A stretch of DNA of 13,500 nucleotides from Actinomycetes bacterium (GTDB lineage: Bacteria; Actinomycetota; Acidimicrobiia; Acidimicrobiales; Ilumatobacteraceae), in contig JAEZFY010000345.1 of the NCBI GenBank assembly GCA_023417265.1, forward strand, positions 1-13,500, read 5' to 3'. Shown here one piece after another: positions 1-7,226 of this stretch (positions are counted from its first letter, which is position 1; every line of letters begins with the position of its first letter). The position numbers and the translations under genes were made by a program. Below the pieces are notes generated by a model. It did no database searches and was not told where the DNA came from. It saw only the letters and a list, made by a program, of their open reading frames with translations.

Positions 1-1586
1 GGTTTGGCCGGCGCCACCGGTGCTGCGGGTGGCGCGGCCCGACGCCGCGCCGACCAACCGCCGAACCCGCCGGGCACGCGCCGGCCGGGGAGCTGCTCGT
101 CGATCACGAGCACGTCGGCGACGGTGCGCTCGAGGAAGGCCCGGTCGTGACTGACGACGACGAGCGCCCCGGGCCACTCGTCGAGCAGGTCCTCGAGCAC
201 GCGCAGCGTGTCGAGGTCGAGGTCGTTGGTCGGTTCGTCGAGCAGCAGCACGTTCGGCTTGGCGCGCAGCGTCAACACGAGTTGCAGGCGCCGCCGCTCG
301 CCGCCCGACAACAGGCGCACCGGCGCACGCTGGGCGTCGCCGTCGAACCAGAACCGCTCGAGGAAGCGGGCATCCTCCCAGTCGGGTTGCCGCAAGGGTC
401 CGGCCACCGTCTCGGCCACGGTGCGTTCACCGTCGAGCTCGCGGCCGCGCTGGTCGTAGATGCCGAGGCGGACGGTGGTTCCCGTGACGACGGCGCCTTC
501 GCGGGGCGTGAGGCGGCCGGCCACGACGTCGAGCAGGGTCGACTTGCCGGCCCCGTTCGGGCCGATGATGCCGAGCCGCTCGCGCCGGTCGAGGACGAGG
601 TCGACGCCACGAAACAACCATCCGTCGCGGCCCGCGGCGACCGCCGTCACGCCCGGCGGCGGGGCGGTGTCGAATCGGTGGCCGACACCGGTCAGTTCGA
701 CCACCGTGTCACCGAGCCGAGGCGTACCGAAGGCCAGGTCGAGCTCGCCGGCTCGGGCCGCCGCTTGTGGGCGGGCGTTGACGAGCGCGGTCGCCGCTTC
801 GATGCGCGCCTTGGGTTTGCTGGTGCGGGCCGGCGCCCCACGACGCAGCCACGCCAGCTCGGTGCGGGCGAGGTTGCGCCGGGCCTGCTCGTGGCGGGCC
901 GCTTGCTCGTCGCGCTCGGCCTTGTTCTCGAGATACGCCGCGTAGCCACCGCTGTGGATGTAGGTGGTGCCGCGGTCGATCTCGATGATCTTGGTGGTGA
1001 GGCGATCGAGCAGGTGCCGGTCGTGGCTCACCAGCAGCAACGCTCCGCGGTGCCGGGAGAGACGGTCCTCGAGCCAGTCGATGGCGTCGATGTCGAGGTG
1101 GTTGGTCGGCTCGTCGAGGATCAGCACGGCGTCGTCGCTCGCTTCGCTCGGCGGGCCGAGCTCGACCAGTGCTCGGGCGAGCGCGACCCGCTTCGCCTCG
1201 CCACCCGACAGCGTGGCCAAGCGGTCGTCGAGCCGCCCGCCCATGCCGAGCCGTTGCAGGATCGCCGCGGCCTCCCACTCCCCGCGCGCCGAGCCAGCGG
1301 CCACGGCCACGGCCTCGCCGACCGTGCGGCCCGGGAGCGCGGCCGCTTGGTCGAGGACCACGAAACGCACCCCGCGCCCGCGGCGCACCGTCCCGCCCGA
1401 CTCGCCGCCACCAGCCCCTTCGCTGAGTGTCACGCCGGTCAACTGGCGCAGCAGGGTCGTCTTGCCGGCCCCGTTGAGACCGACGATCGCGATCCGGTCA
1501 CCCGACGACACGGTCAACGAGACCCCCGAGAACAAGGGCCGCCCCGGACGGCTGGCGCGCAGGTCGACCGCATCGAGGAGAATCAC
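1..1586 (-). CDS. ABC-F family ATPase (Uup/EttA-like), C-terminus cut by window edge
   Basis: Soluble twin-ATPase protein of the ABC-F family, which acts on ribosomes or in DNA/translation quality control rather than in transport. Reading leftward from a GTG at 1586, domain 1 has Walker A GLNGAGKTT (residues 36-44), signature LSGGEAKR (126-133) and Walker B LILDEPTNHLD (155-165). A charged linker follows (about 205-280). Domain 2 has GPNGAGKS (342-349), LSGGERRR (426-433) and LLLDEPTNDLD (ending near 457). There are no membrane segments. After about residue 490 the sequence turns Arg/Ala/Pro-rich (SARRRAAPPAAP), as in the linker before the Uup C-terminal coiled coil; the rest lies beyond position 1. 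The start is fixed by an in-frame TGA about 33 nt upstream and by the leaderless -10 TAGCCT 7 nt before GTG. Family assignment is firm; the subgroup (Uup, EttA or a resistance-type ABC-F) is not. Its long antisense ORF on the + strand is a mirror artefact. Confidence 0.95.
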   Translation of the reverse strand, partial: MILLDAVDLRASRPGRPLFSGVSLTVSSGDRIAIVGLNGAGKTTLLRQLTGVTLSEGAGGGESGGTVRRGRGVRFVVLDQAAALPGRTVGEAVAVAAGSARGEWEAAAILQRLGMGGRLDDRLATLSGGEAKRVALARALVELGPPSEASDDAVLILDEPTNHLDIDAIDWLEDRLSRHRGALLLVSHDRHLLDRLTTKIIEIDRGTTYIHSGGYAAYLENKAERDEQAARHEQARRNLARTELAWLRRGAPARTSKPKARIEAATALVNARPQAAARAGELDLAFGTPRLGDTVVELTGVGHRFDTAPPPGVTAVAAGRDGWLFRGVDLVLDRRERLGIIGPNGAGKSTLLDVVAGRLTPREGAVVTGTTVRLGIYDQRGRELDGERTVAETVAGPLRQPDWEDARFLERFWFDGDAQRAPVRLLSGGERRRLQLVLTLRAKPNVLLLDEPTNDLDLDTLRVLEDLLDEWPGALVVVSHDRAFLERTVADVLVIDEQLPGRRVPGGFGGWSARRRAAPPAAPVAPAK

Positions 1587-1593
1587 CGGCCGC

Positions 1594-1599
1594 AGGCTA
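1594..1599 (-). promoter_or_regulatory. -10 element TAGCCT of a leaderless promoter for the ABC-F gene
   Basis: On the minus strand TAGCCT (TANNNT type) is followed by exactly 7 nt (GCGGCCG) and then the GTG at 1586. Transcription would start at the first base of the start codon. No Shine-Dalgarno sequence is visible. No clear -35 was identified. Confidence 0.55.
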
Positions 1600-1614
1600 C
1601 GGACCGGCGAGTGC

Positions 1615-1620
1615 CAGACT
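1615..1620 (+). promoter_or_regulatory. -10 element CAGACT of a leaderless promoter for the carotenoid-oxygenase gene
   Basis: CAGACT lies 7 nt before the GTG at 1628. It keeps the A2 and T6 of the TANNNT consensus but has C at position 1. There is no ribosome binding site in the 41-bp divergent gap. The spacing matches that seen for the ABC-F gene and the gene at 3243. Confidence 0.4.
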
Positions 1621-1627
1621 CACTCGC

Positions 1628-3208
1628 GTGCCCGCTGCGCCCCCCACCCTGAGCCGCCGCGACCTCGCCCGCTGGGCCCTGCTCGGCGCCCCGGCGGCGG
1701 CGTTCGTGGCAGCCTGCGGAGGGTCGGACCCGGCGGCCGCGCCGGCCACCACCGCGCTCCCGCAGGCGACCAGGCCGACCACCCGGCCGACCACTATGCC
1801 GACCACCGTCCCGGCCGCGACGCGTCCGGCGACGACGATCCCAGCGACCACGCTCGCCCCTGCCACGACCGTCGCCGCTGTGCCGGGCTTGCCGTGGTGG
1901 CTGCGCGGCAACTTCGCCCCCGTCGGCCGGGAGATCGACGCCGCCGAACTGCCCGTGACCGGCGCCCTACCACCCGCGCTGCGCGGCCTCTACGTGCGCA
2001 ACGGATCGAACCCCGCGGCAGGGACGTCGCCGCACTGGTTCTTCGGCGACGGGATGGTGCACGGCGTCCGCCTCGCCGACGGCCGCGCCACCGCCTACAC
2101 GAACCGCTACGTGCGCACCGATCTGTACACCGCCGGGCTCGGCTTCGGCGAGGGTGCCCCCGGTGGCGCCGCCAACCAGTCGAACGTGTCGTGCATCTGG
2201 CACGCCGGCCGGTTGCTCACGAGCGGCGAGGTCGGGTTCCCGTACGAGCTCGATCCGGCGACGCTCGACACCGTCGGCGTGTTCGACTTCGCCGGGGCCC
2301 TGACGTCGGCGTTCACCGCCCACCCGAAGCTCGACCCGGCGACCGGGCGGCTGCACTCGTTCGGGTACGGCTTCACCCCGCCGTATCTCACGTACCACGT
2401 GATCGAGCCGGACGGGACGCTCGCCCACGCCAGCGTCGTCGACATCCCGCGCAGCACGATGATCCACGATTTCGCGATCACCGACCGCGACGCCGTGTTC
2501 TGGGACCTGCCGGTGGTGTTCGACCTCGACGCCGCCGTGCGGTTCATCGAGGACCCGGACGCCGCCGCGTTCCCGTACCGCTGGGCGCCCGAAGCCGGGG
2601 CCCGGGTCGGCGTGATGCCGCTCGGCGGGGGCGCCGTGCAATGGTTCGAGCTCGACCCGTGCTACGTGTTCCACGGCGTCAACGCCTACCGGGACGGGAC
2701 CGACGTCGAGGTCGACGTGTGTGCCCTGTCGTCGATGTTCGCTCCCGGCCAGGTGCTCGGTGGCGACGCCTCGCTGCAACGCTGGACGCTCGACACGCTG
2801 ACCGGGAAGGCGTCGGTGCGGGTGCTCGGCGAACACACCGGCGACCTGCCCAGCCGCAACCCGCGCCTGCTCGGCCGGCCGTACCGGTACGCCTATCTGG
2901 TGGCCACCCGCGAGGCCGCCGACACCGTCGATTTCGGTGGAGTGGTCAAGCTCGACGTCAAGACCGGCGCCGCCGACACGTGGGACCCGGGGCCGGGCTT
3001 CCACGGCGGCGAGTGGCTGTTCGTGCCCGCCGACGACGACACCGCCGAGGACGCCGGCTACCTGCTCGGCTACGTGCACGACGACGCCACCGACACGACC
3101 CAACTGGTGGTGCTCGACGCCGCCGCGGTGCGCGCCGGCCCGATCGCCCGAGTGGGCCTGCCCCAGCGCGTGCCCTACGGCTTCCATGCCGCCTGGGTGC
3201 CGGACTGA
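1628..3208 (+). CDS. Carotenoid oxygenase (RPE65/CCD) family protein, predicted Tat-exported lipoprotein
   Basis: A 526-aa non-haem iron dioxygenase-family protein; family members cleave carotenoids, apocarotenoids or stilbene-like alkenes with O2. The four iron-binding histidines expected for the seven-bladed propeller are present: H232 (AHPKLD), H280 (IHDFAIT), H349 (FHGVNAY) and H520 (YGFHAAW). Other family blocks are LRGLYVRNGSNP and HWFFGDGMVHGV. Unusually, the N-terminus is a Tat-like signal (SRRDLAR at 9-15, hydrophobic core) ending in lipobox VAAC with Cys30. A Thr/Pro/Ala-rich linker of about 55 residues follows before the catalytic domain. The protein should therefore sit on the outer face of the membrane, with iron perhaps loaded before Tat export. 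The GTG start is chosen because it preserves this signal and fits the leaderless promoter. The next gene starts 34 nt after the stop. The exact substrate cannot be told from sequence. Confidence 0.93.
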   Translation: MPAAPPTLSRRDLARWALLGAPAAAFVAACGGSDPAAAPATTALPQATRPTTRPTTMPTTVPAATRPATTIPATTLAPATTVAAVPGLPWWLRGNFAPVGREIDAAELPVTGALPPALRGLYVRNGSNPAAGTSPHWFFGDGMVHGVRLADGRATAYTNRYVRTDLYTAGLGFGEGAPGGAANQSNVSCIWHAGRLLTSGEVGFPYELDPATLDTVGVFDFAGALTSAFTAHPKLDPATGRLHSFGYGFTPPYLTYHVIEPDGTLAHASVVDIPRSTMIHDFAITDRDAVFWDLPVVFDLDAAVRFIEDPDAAAFPYRWAPEAGARVGVMPLGGGAVQWFELDPCYVFHGVNAYRDGTDVEVDVCALSSMFAPGQVLGGDASLQRWTLDTLTGKASVRVLGEHTGDLPSRNPRLLGRPYRYAYLVATREAADTVDFGGVVKLDVKTGAADTWDPGPGFHGGEWLFVPADDDTAEDAGYLLGYVHDDATDTTQLVVLDAAAVRAGPIARVGLPQRVPYGFHAAWVPD

Positions 3209-3229
3209 CCGCCGCCGACCGCTCACCAG

Positions 3230-3235
3230 TACGTT
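3230..3235 (+). promoter_or_regulatory. -10 element TACGTT of a leaderless promoter for the MBL/alkylsulfatase-like gene
   Basis: TACGTT sits 7 nt (CGGCTCA) before the ATG at 3243, in the 34-nt gap after the carotenoid-oxygenase stop. It fits TANNNT well and no ribosome binding site is visible. The gene may thus have its own promoter as well as read-through. Confidence 0.55.
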
Positions 3236-3242
3236 CGGCTCA

Positions 3243-4544
3243 ATGGCCGACCTGCTCGCCCTCTCCACCCGGATCATCGACGAGAACGTGCTCGACGAGC
3301 CGGTCAACCGCGTCACCAACCAGCTCTCGGAGGTCGCCGACGGCCTCGCCGTCGTCGAGAGCTTCAGCCACTCGGTGGTGCTGCGCACCGCCGCCGGGCT
3401 GGTGGCGTTCGACGCCTCGGGCGTGCACACCGGGCAGGCGGTGACCGAAGCGATCGCCGGGTGGGCGCCCGAACCGGTCACGCACCTCGTGTACACGCAC
3501 GGCCACGGTGACCACGTCGGCGGTAGCGGGGCGTTCGCCGAGCGGTGGGGTGCGCCCGAGGTGCTCGGCCACGCCAACGTGAATCCCCGGCTCGAGCGCT
3601 ACCGGCGCACCAGCGACTGGAACGTGATCGTCAACACGCGCCAGTTCGGCGGGATCCCGCGCGACCTCAACCTCGGGATCGGACAGAGCAGCGACCGCCG
3701 GACCCGGTTCCTGCCCGACTCGGTGCTGCCGACCGACGTCGCCTTCGACACGTCACACACGTTCACCGTCGGCGACGACGTGATCGAGTTGCACCACGCC
3801 CGCGGGGAGACCGACGACCACCTGTGGGCCTGGATCCCGGGACGCCGCACGATCATGGCCGGCGACTTCCTGATCTGGAACTTCCCCAACGCCGGCAACC
3901 CGCAGAAGGTCCAGCGCTACCCGGGCGAGTGGGCCGCCGCGCTGCGCCGCATGATCGCCCAGGGGCCGGAGCTGTTCGTGCCCGCCCACGGCCTGCCGAT
4001 CGCCGGAGCCGACCGGATCGCCCGGGTGTTGACGACCGTCGCCGACACGCTCGATGCGCTGGTGGAGCAGGTGCTGGCAATGATGAACGGCGGGGCCACG
4101 CTCGACGAGATCGTGCACACGGTGAAGGTGCCGGCGGAGACGCTGGCGCTGCCGTTCATGCGCCCGTTCTACGACGAGCCCGAGTTCGTCGTGCGCAACG
4201 TGTGGCGCCAGTTCGGCGGCTGGTGGGACGGCGCGGCGAGTCGCCTCAAGCCGGCTGCCGACGCCGAGCTCGGCTCGGTGCTCGCCGAGCTGGCCGGTGG
4301 GCCGGGCGTGCTGATGGACCGCGCCGAGCAGGCCGCCGGGGCCGGCGACTTCCGCCTGGCCGGGCACCTCGCCGACCTCGCCGGGTGGGCCGCCCCCGCC
4401 GACGCCGGCCTGCACGCCCGCCGAGCGGCGATCTACCTCGCCCGCCGCAACGTCGAGCCGAGCCTGATGAGCAAGGGCATCTACGCCGCCGCCGCCCGCG
4501 AGTCGCAGGCCGTGGCCGACGCCACCGACGGCACCGACGCGTGA
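3243..4544 (+). CDS. Metallo-beta-lactamase-fold hydrolase with alkylsulfatase dimerisation domain
   Basis: A 433-aa cytosolic protein related to the alkylsulfatases (SdsA1/Pisa1 type), binuclear zinc enzymes that hydrolyse alkyl sulfate esters. The MBL domain carries the HxHxDH zinc motif THGHGDHVGG (H86, H88, D90, H91). It also has an ARGETDDH block (E189, H193), an MAGD block (D208, where SdsA-type enzymes are recalled to have Glu) and PAHG (H249). From about residue 300 the sequence (FYDEPEFVVRNVWRQFGGWW, then LAGGPGVLMDRAEQA) matches the helical dimerisation domain of this family. The C-terminal SCP2-like lipid-binding domain of full-length alkylsulfatases is missing: the protein ends after SKGIYAAAARES. 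There is no signal peptide. It follows the carotenoid-oxygenase gene by 34 nt on the same strand and meets the next gene tail to tail 18 nt later. Sulfatase activity is an inference; another ester or lactone substrate is possible. Confidence 0.9.
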   Translation: MADLLALSTRIIDENVLDEPVNRVTNQLSEVADGLAVVESFSHSVVLRTAAGLVAFDASGVHTGQAVTEAIAGWAPEPVTHLVYTHGHGDHVGGSGAFAERWGAPEVLGHANVNPRLERYRRTSDWNVIVNTRQFGGIPRDLNLGIGQSSDRRTRFLPDSVLPTDVAFDTSHTFTVGDDVIELHHARGETDDHLWAWIPGRRTIMAGDFLIWNFPNAGNPQKVQRYPGEWAAALRRMIAQGPELFVPAHGLPIAGADRIARVLTTVADTLDALVEQVLAMMNGGATLDEIVHTVKVPAETLALPFMRPFYDEPEFVVRNVWRQFGGWWDGAASRLKPAADAELGSVLAELAGGPGVLMDRAEQAAGAGDFRLAGHLADLAGWAAPADAGLHARRAAIYLARRNVEPSLMSKGIYAAAARESQAVADATDGTDA

Positions 4545-4562
4545 TTCGGGCGCCCCGGTGGG

Positions 4563-5747
4563 TCAGCCGGGCGGCTGCTGCTTCTGCTTGAGCTCGGCCT
4601 CGTATTTGGCGGTCGACGTCTCGACCGCCTTGAGGTTGCTCTCCACGAGTTCCGGGCGGGCCGCCCGCGCACGCGCCTTGCTGTCGCGGGTGGGGTGGGC
4701 CTGGCCTTGGAAGTGCGGGGCGACGTGGCGCGCGAACAGTTCGAACGAGCGGAACTTGGCGGCCGGCGCGGCCCAGTCGTGGGCCAGTTGCAGGTAGGCG
4801 CCGAAGCCGCCGTTGGACTGCTTGACGAGCCGCTCGATCTGCTCGATCGCGTCGTCGGGCGTGCCGATCGTGCCGAGCCCGCTGTCGTTGACGAAGTCGA
4901 TGCACTGACGGACGGTCGTGCCGTCGCCGACCGCCATCTGCGGGAACGCGGCAGTGTGCTGGAAGTAGTCGAACCAGTCGAGCATCCCGTGCTCGACGTC
5001 GGCGTACGCCTGCTCGCGCGTCTCGGCGAGGTGCATCAGGCCGACCAGCCGCCAGGCGTTGCGGTCGACGGTGACGCCGTAGTGCGCGGCGCGCTCCTCC
5101 ATCACGTCCCAGTGCAGAGCGAGCACGTCGAACCCGGCCGCGGTGGTGGCCCCGATCGACAGCAGTCCGTGCCCGTAGCGACCGGCAAGCCGCGGCCCGG
5201 ACGGCGAGGCGACCGCGGCGATCGCGATCTCGGGGTGCGGGTCGCTGTACGGGCGCAGGTGCAGGCGCGCGTCGCGCAGCGTCCACCGGTCGTTCTCGAA
5301 GTTGACCGGCTCCTCGCTCGTCATCAGCCGGGTGATCACGTCGACCGCGTCCTCGAGCAGCTCGCGGGTCTGGGGCATGTCGAGCCCGATCATGGCCGCG
5401 TCGCTGGGCAGCGCCCCGGGGCCGAGCCCGAGGATGAACCGGCCGCGGGTCATGTGGTCGAGTTGGACGGCACGCTCGGCGACCCACAGCGGGTTGTGGT
5501 AGCTGGCGCTGATCACGCCCGAGCCGAGCTTGATCCGCCGCGTGCGCTGGGCCGCGGCAGCGATGAAGATCTCCGGTGAGGCGATCACCTCGCTGCCGGC
5601 CGAGTGGTGCTCGCCCACCCACGCCTCGTCGTAGTCGAGCCGGTCGAGGTGCTCGATCAGTTCGAGGTCGCTCTCCAGCAGGATGGTCGGGCTGACCCCG
5701 GCCGGGTGGAACGGCGCCATGAAGATTCCGAAGCGCATCCGTGACAT
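4563..5747 (-). CDS. LLM-class (bacterial luciferase-like) flavin-dependent oxidoreductase
   Basis: A 394-aa TIM-barrel monooxygenase of the luciferase-like superfamily, using reduced FMN or F420 supplied by a partner. Family blocks: RFGIFMAPFHP near the N-terminus, LDYDEAWVGEHHS, IKLGSGVI, ERAVQLDHMTRGRFILGLGPG, a PEIAIAAVASPSGPRLAGRYG stretch late in the first half, and IGTPDDAIEQIERL towards the C-terminus, closest to the LuxA-like limonene/alkanal monooxygenase branch. The last 30 or so residues are a charged, probably helical tail ending in KQKQQPPG. The start is ATG 5747 (MSRMRFGIF); a GGGGG run 5-9 nt upstream is a weak ribosome binding site. The ATG three codons on is a less likely alternative. 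The gene stands alone and converges on its neighbour with 18 nt between stops. The substrate is unknown. Confidence 0.92.
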   Translation of the reverse strand: MSRMRFGIFMAPFHPAGVSPTILLESDLELIEHLDRLDYDEAWVGEHHSAGSEVIASPEIFIAAAAQRTRRIKLGSGVISASYHNPLWVAERAVQLDHMTRGRFILGLGPGALPSDAAMIGLDMPQTRELLEDAVDVITRLMTSEEPVNFENDRWTLRDARLHLRPYSDPHPEIAIAAVASPSGPRLAGRYGHGLLSIGATTAAGFDVLALHWDVMEERAAHYGVTVDRNAWRLVGLMHLAETREQAYADVEHGMLDWFDYFQHTAAFPQMAVGDGTTVRQCIDFVNDSGLGTIGTPDDAIEQIERLVKQSNGGFGAYLQLAHDWAAPAAKFRSFELFARHVAPHFQGQAHPTRDSKARARAARPELVESNLKAVETSTAKYEAELKQKQQPPG

Positions 5748-5795
5748 GTCGACCCCCGAGTCGGTTGTGCGGGCCCCCCGACCCACGTCACGCCG

Positions 5796-5801
5796 AGGGT
5801 A
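5796..5801 (-). promoter_or_regulatory. Possible -10 hexamer TACCCT for the LLM oxidoreductase gene
   Basis: On the minus strand TACCCT fits TANNNT and would give a 5' leader of about 40 nt before ATG 5747. The -35 region is poor, so this is tentative. Confidence 0.25.
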
Positions 5802-5864
5802 GTCGCGCCGGCAGCCAGAGGCGGCGTGGTGTTCACGGTCATCGCATGGCGACCGGCCCCATCA

Positions 5865-5900
5865 GGGTCCGGTTGCTGCGAGATGTCTCACGACATCACA
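5865..5900 (+). repeat. Outer direct copy of the IS right end
   Basis: These 36 bases match 7190-7225 (which includes the IS right terminus) in the same orientation at 30 of 36 positions. Both copies end in a near-palindrome GATGTC-N4-GACATC followed by ACA. The bases just before (5853-5864) also resemble a degenerate form of the hairpin at 7172-7201. It looks like the remnant of a second, related element or an earlier insertion end. Confidence 0.75.
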
Positions 5901-5916
5901 TCGGTGGGCGTAGAGG

Positions 5917-5944
5917 TGTTGTGTCTCAGGACATCCCGGACAGA
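5917..5944 (+). repeat. Left terminal inverted repeat of the IS
   Basis: Begins TGTTGTGTC and contains GACATCCCGGAC, shared exactly with the complement of the right end. A further diverged half-site (AGATGTCGCGCG) follows directly, as expected for extended transposase-binding ends. Confidence 0.75.
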
Positions 5945-5977
5945 TGTCGCGCGTCATACCGGACACATCGTGCGGGG

Positions 5978-7186
5978 GTGTCCAAAGCCCGTCTGGTGAT
6001 CACTGCGGTCGTTGTCGAGAAGCGCTCGGTGTCCGAGGTCGCTGCCGCCTACGGCGTCTCACGGTCGTGGATCTACGAACTGGTCGCCCGCTACCACGCC
6101 GAAGGCGACACCGCGTTCGAACCACGCTCGCGGCGACCGCGCACACGACCTGACGCGACCCCGACCGTAACGGTCGAACTGGTCATCGAGCTCCGCCGAC
6201 AACTCAGGACAGCCGGCCTCGATGCTGGCGCGGACACGATCGCCTGGCATCTCGAACACCACCACCAACTCAAGGTCTCACGGGCAACGATCTACCGGAT
6301 CATCCGCCGCGCCGGTCTGGTGACCGCCGAACCGAAGAAGAAACCCAAGGCCGCCTACGTCCGGTTCCAAGCCGAACAACCCAACGAGACCTGGCAGGCC
6401 GACTTCACCCACCACCGCCTCACCAACGGCAGCGACGCCGAGATCCTCACCTGGCTCGACGACCACTCCCGCTACGCCCTGTCCGTCACCGCCCACCAAC
6501 CCGTCACCGGACCCACCGTAGTCACCACCTTCCGCGCCGCCACCGCCCGCCACGGGATCCCGTTCTCGACCTTGACCGACAACGGTTTGGTATTCACCAC
6601 CCGCTTCGCGCACGGCGGACGCACCTCACGCAACGGCCTCGAGAACGAACTCGTCAAACTCCGCGTCCGCCAGAAGAACTCACGCCCCAACCACCCCACC
6701 ACCTGCGGCAAAGTCGAGCGCTTCCAACAGACGATGAAGAAGTGGCTACGCACCCAACCCCCCGCCGCAACCATCACCGAACTCCAACACCAGCTCGACA
6801 CGTTCGTCGAGATCTACAACCACCACCGCCCACACCGCTCCCTCCCACACCGGGCAACACCCGCCGTCGCGTACACCACCCGCCCCAAAGCCACACCCGG
6901 CAACCACCACCCCGACAGCGAGTTCCGCGTCAGACACGACCGCGTCAACCAAGGCAACGTGAGCCTGCGCGTCGACGGCCACATGCACCACATCGGCATC
7001 GGCCGAACCCTCAACGGAACCCCCGTCATCCTCCTCATCAACGGCCACGACATACGCGTCATCCACGCCACCACCGGCGAAATCATCCGCACCCTCACCA
7101 TCAACCCCGAACGCCGCTACCACGGCACCGGACGACCACCAGGCGGACCCACCGGACCCCGAAAAAACAAGCGGACCGGACCCTGA
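5978..7186 (+). CDS. IS481-family transposase
   Basis: A 402-aa DDE transposase that cuts and joins its own element. The N-terminus is a helix-turn-helix (SVSEVAAAYGVSRSWIYELV, about residues 14-33) followed by a second winged-helix/HTH segment (to about 115, ATIYRIIRRAGL). The retroviral-integrase-like core has D142 (TWQADFTH), D201 (LTDNGLVF) and E247 (GKVERFQQTMKKWL), with the YNHHRPHRSL block typical of IS481/IS3-like enzymes. The C-terminal tail is Arg/Pro/Gly-rich. The start is GTG 5978 (VSKARLVITAVV), preceded by a G-rich run; longer in-frame readings would extend out through the left inverted repeat. All three acidic residues are present and the frame is open, so the enzyme may be active. 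The + strand is strongly C-rich, unlike the sigma operon to its right. Confidence 0.95.
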   Translation: MSKARLVITAVVVEKRSVSEVAAAYGVSRSWIYELVARYHAEGDTAFEPRSRRPRTRPDATPTVTVELVIELRRQLRTAGLDAGADTIAWHLEHHHQLKVSRATIYRIIRRAGLVTAEPKKKPKAAYVRFQAEQPNETWQADFTHHRLTNGSDAEILTWLDDHSRYALSVTAHQPVTGPTVVTTFRAATARHGIPFSTLTDNGLVFTTRFAHGGRTSRNGLENELVKLRVRQKNSRPNHPTTCGKVERFQQTMKKWLRTQPPAATITELQHQLDTFVEIYNHHRPHRSLPHRATPAVAYTTRPKATPGNHHPDSEFRVRHDRVNQGNVSLRVDGHMHHIGIGRTLNGTPVILLINGHDIRVIHATTGEIIRTLTINPERRYHGTGRPPGGPTGPRKNKRTGP

Positions 7187-7201
7187 TGGGGGTCCGGTCC
7201 G
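7172..7201 (+). terminator. Strong hairpin overlapping the transposase stop codon
   Basis: A perfect 12-bp stem, CGGACCGGACCC (7172-7183) against GGGTCCGGTCCG (7190-7201), with a 6-nt loop that begins with the TGA stop. There is no T-run, as often in high-GC genomes. It could terminate transposase transcription or block read-through into or out of the IS. Confidence 0.6.
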
Positions 7202-7225
7202 TCCGGGATGTCTCGCGACATCACA
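7190..7225 (+). repeat. Inner (right-end) copy of the 36-bp direct repeat
   Basis: Partner of 5865-5900, 30 of 36 identical. It spans the right arm of the hairpin and the right terminal repeat. The bases that follow both copies also share GGTGG, which on this side belongs to the tRNA acceptor end. Confidence 0.75.
7198..7225 (-). repeat. Right terminal inverted repeat of the IS
   Basis: Read on the minus strand it begins TGTGATGTCGCGA and continues into GACATCCCGGAC. It matches the left repeat at 22 of 28 positions. Its outer part forms GATGTC-TCGC-GACATC. Confidence 0.75.
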
Positions 7226-7226
7226 C

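Larger units (their letters stand above)
5917..7225 (+). mobile_element. IS481-family insertion sequence, about 1.3 kb
   Basis: The element contains a single intact DDE transposase gene flanked by imperfect terminal inverted repeats: 5917-5944 against the complement of 7198-7225, 22 of 28 positions alike with 12 identical in a row (GACATCCCGGAC). Ends read TGT...ACA. Length fits the family. No clear target-site duplication is visible: the flanking bases are AGAGG on the left and CTGGT on the right. The right end stops 1 bp from the CCA end of the tRNA-Met fragment, so the element sits at the island border. The outer end copy at 5865-5900 may explain the missing duplication through recombination between neighbouring copies. 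Confidence 0.85.

Noticed and set aside
147..1652. 501-codon open frame on the + strand opposite the ABC-F gene
   Set aside because: Its peptide is the mirror of Walker B and signature motifs on the minus strand; the minus-strand frame shows two full ABC domains.
964..3444. 826-codon open frame on the + strand spanning three real genes
   Set aside because: Arg/Pro-rich low-complexity translation typical of an off-frame reading in high-GC DNA; the overlapping frame encodes a clear carotenoid oxygenase.
1967..3577. 536-codon open frame on the minus strand
   Set aside because: Antisense of the carotenoid oxygenase and the start of the MBL gene; no family motifs.
4545..4562. Bidirectional terminator between the convergent stops
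   Set aside because: Only a short bulged GC stem can be drawn across the gap and into the coding ends, with no T-run on either side.
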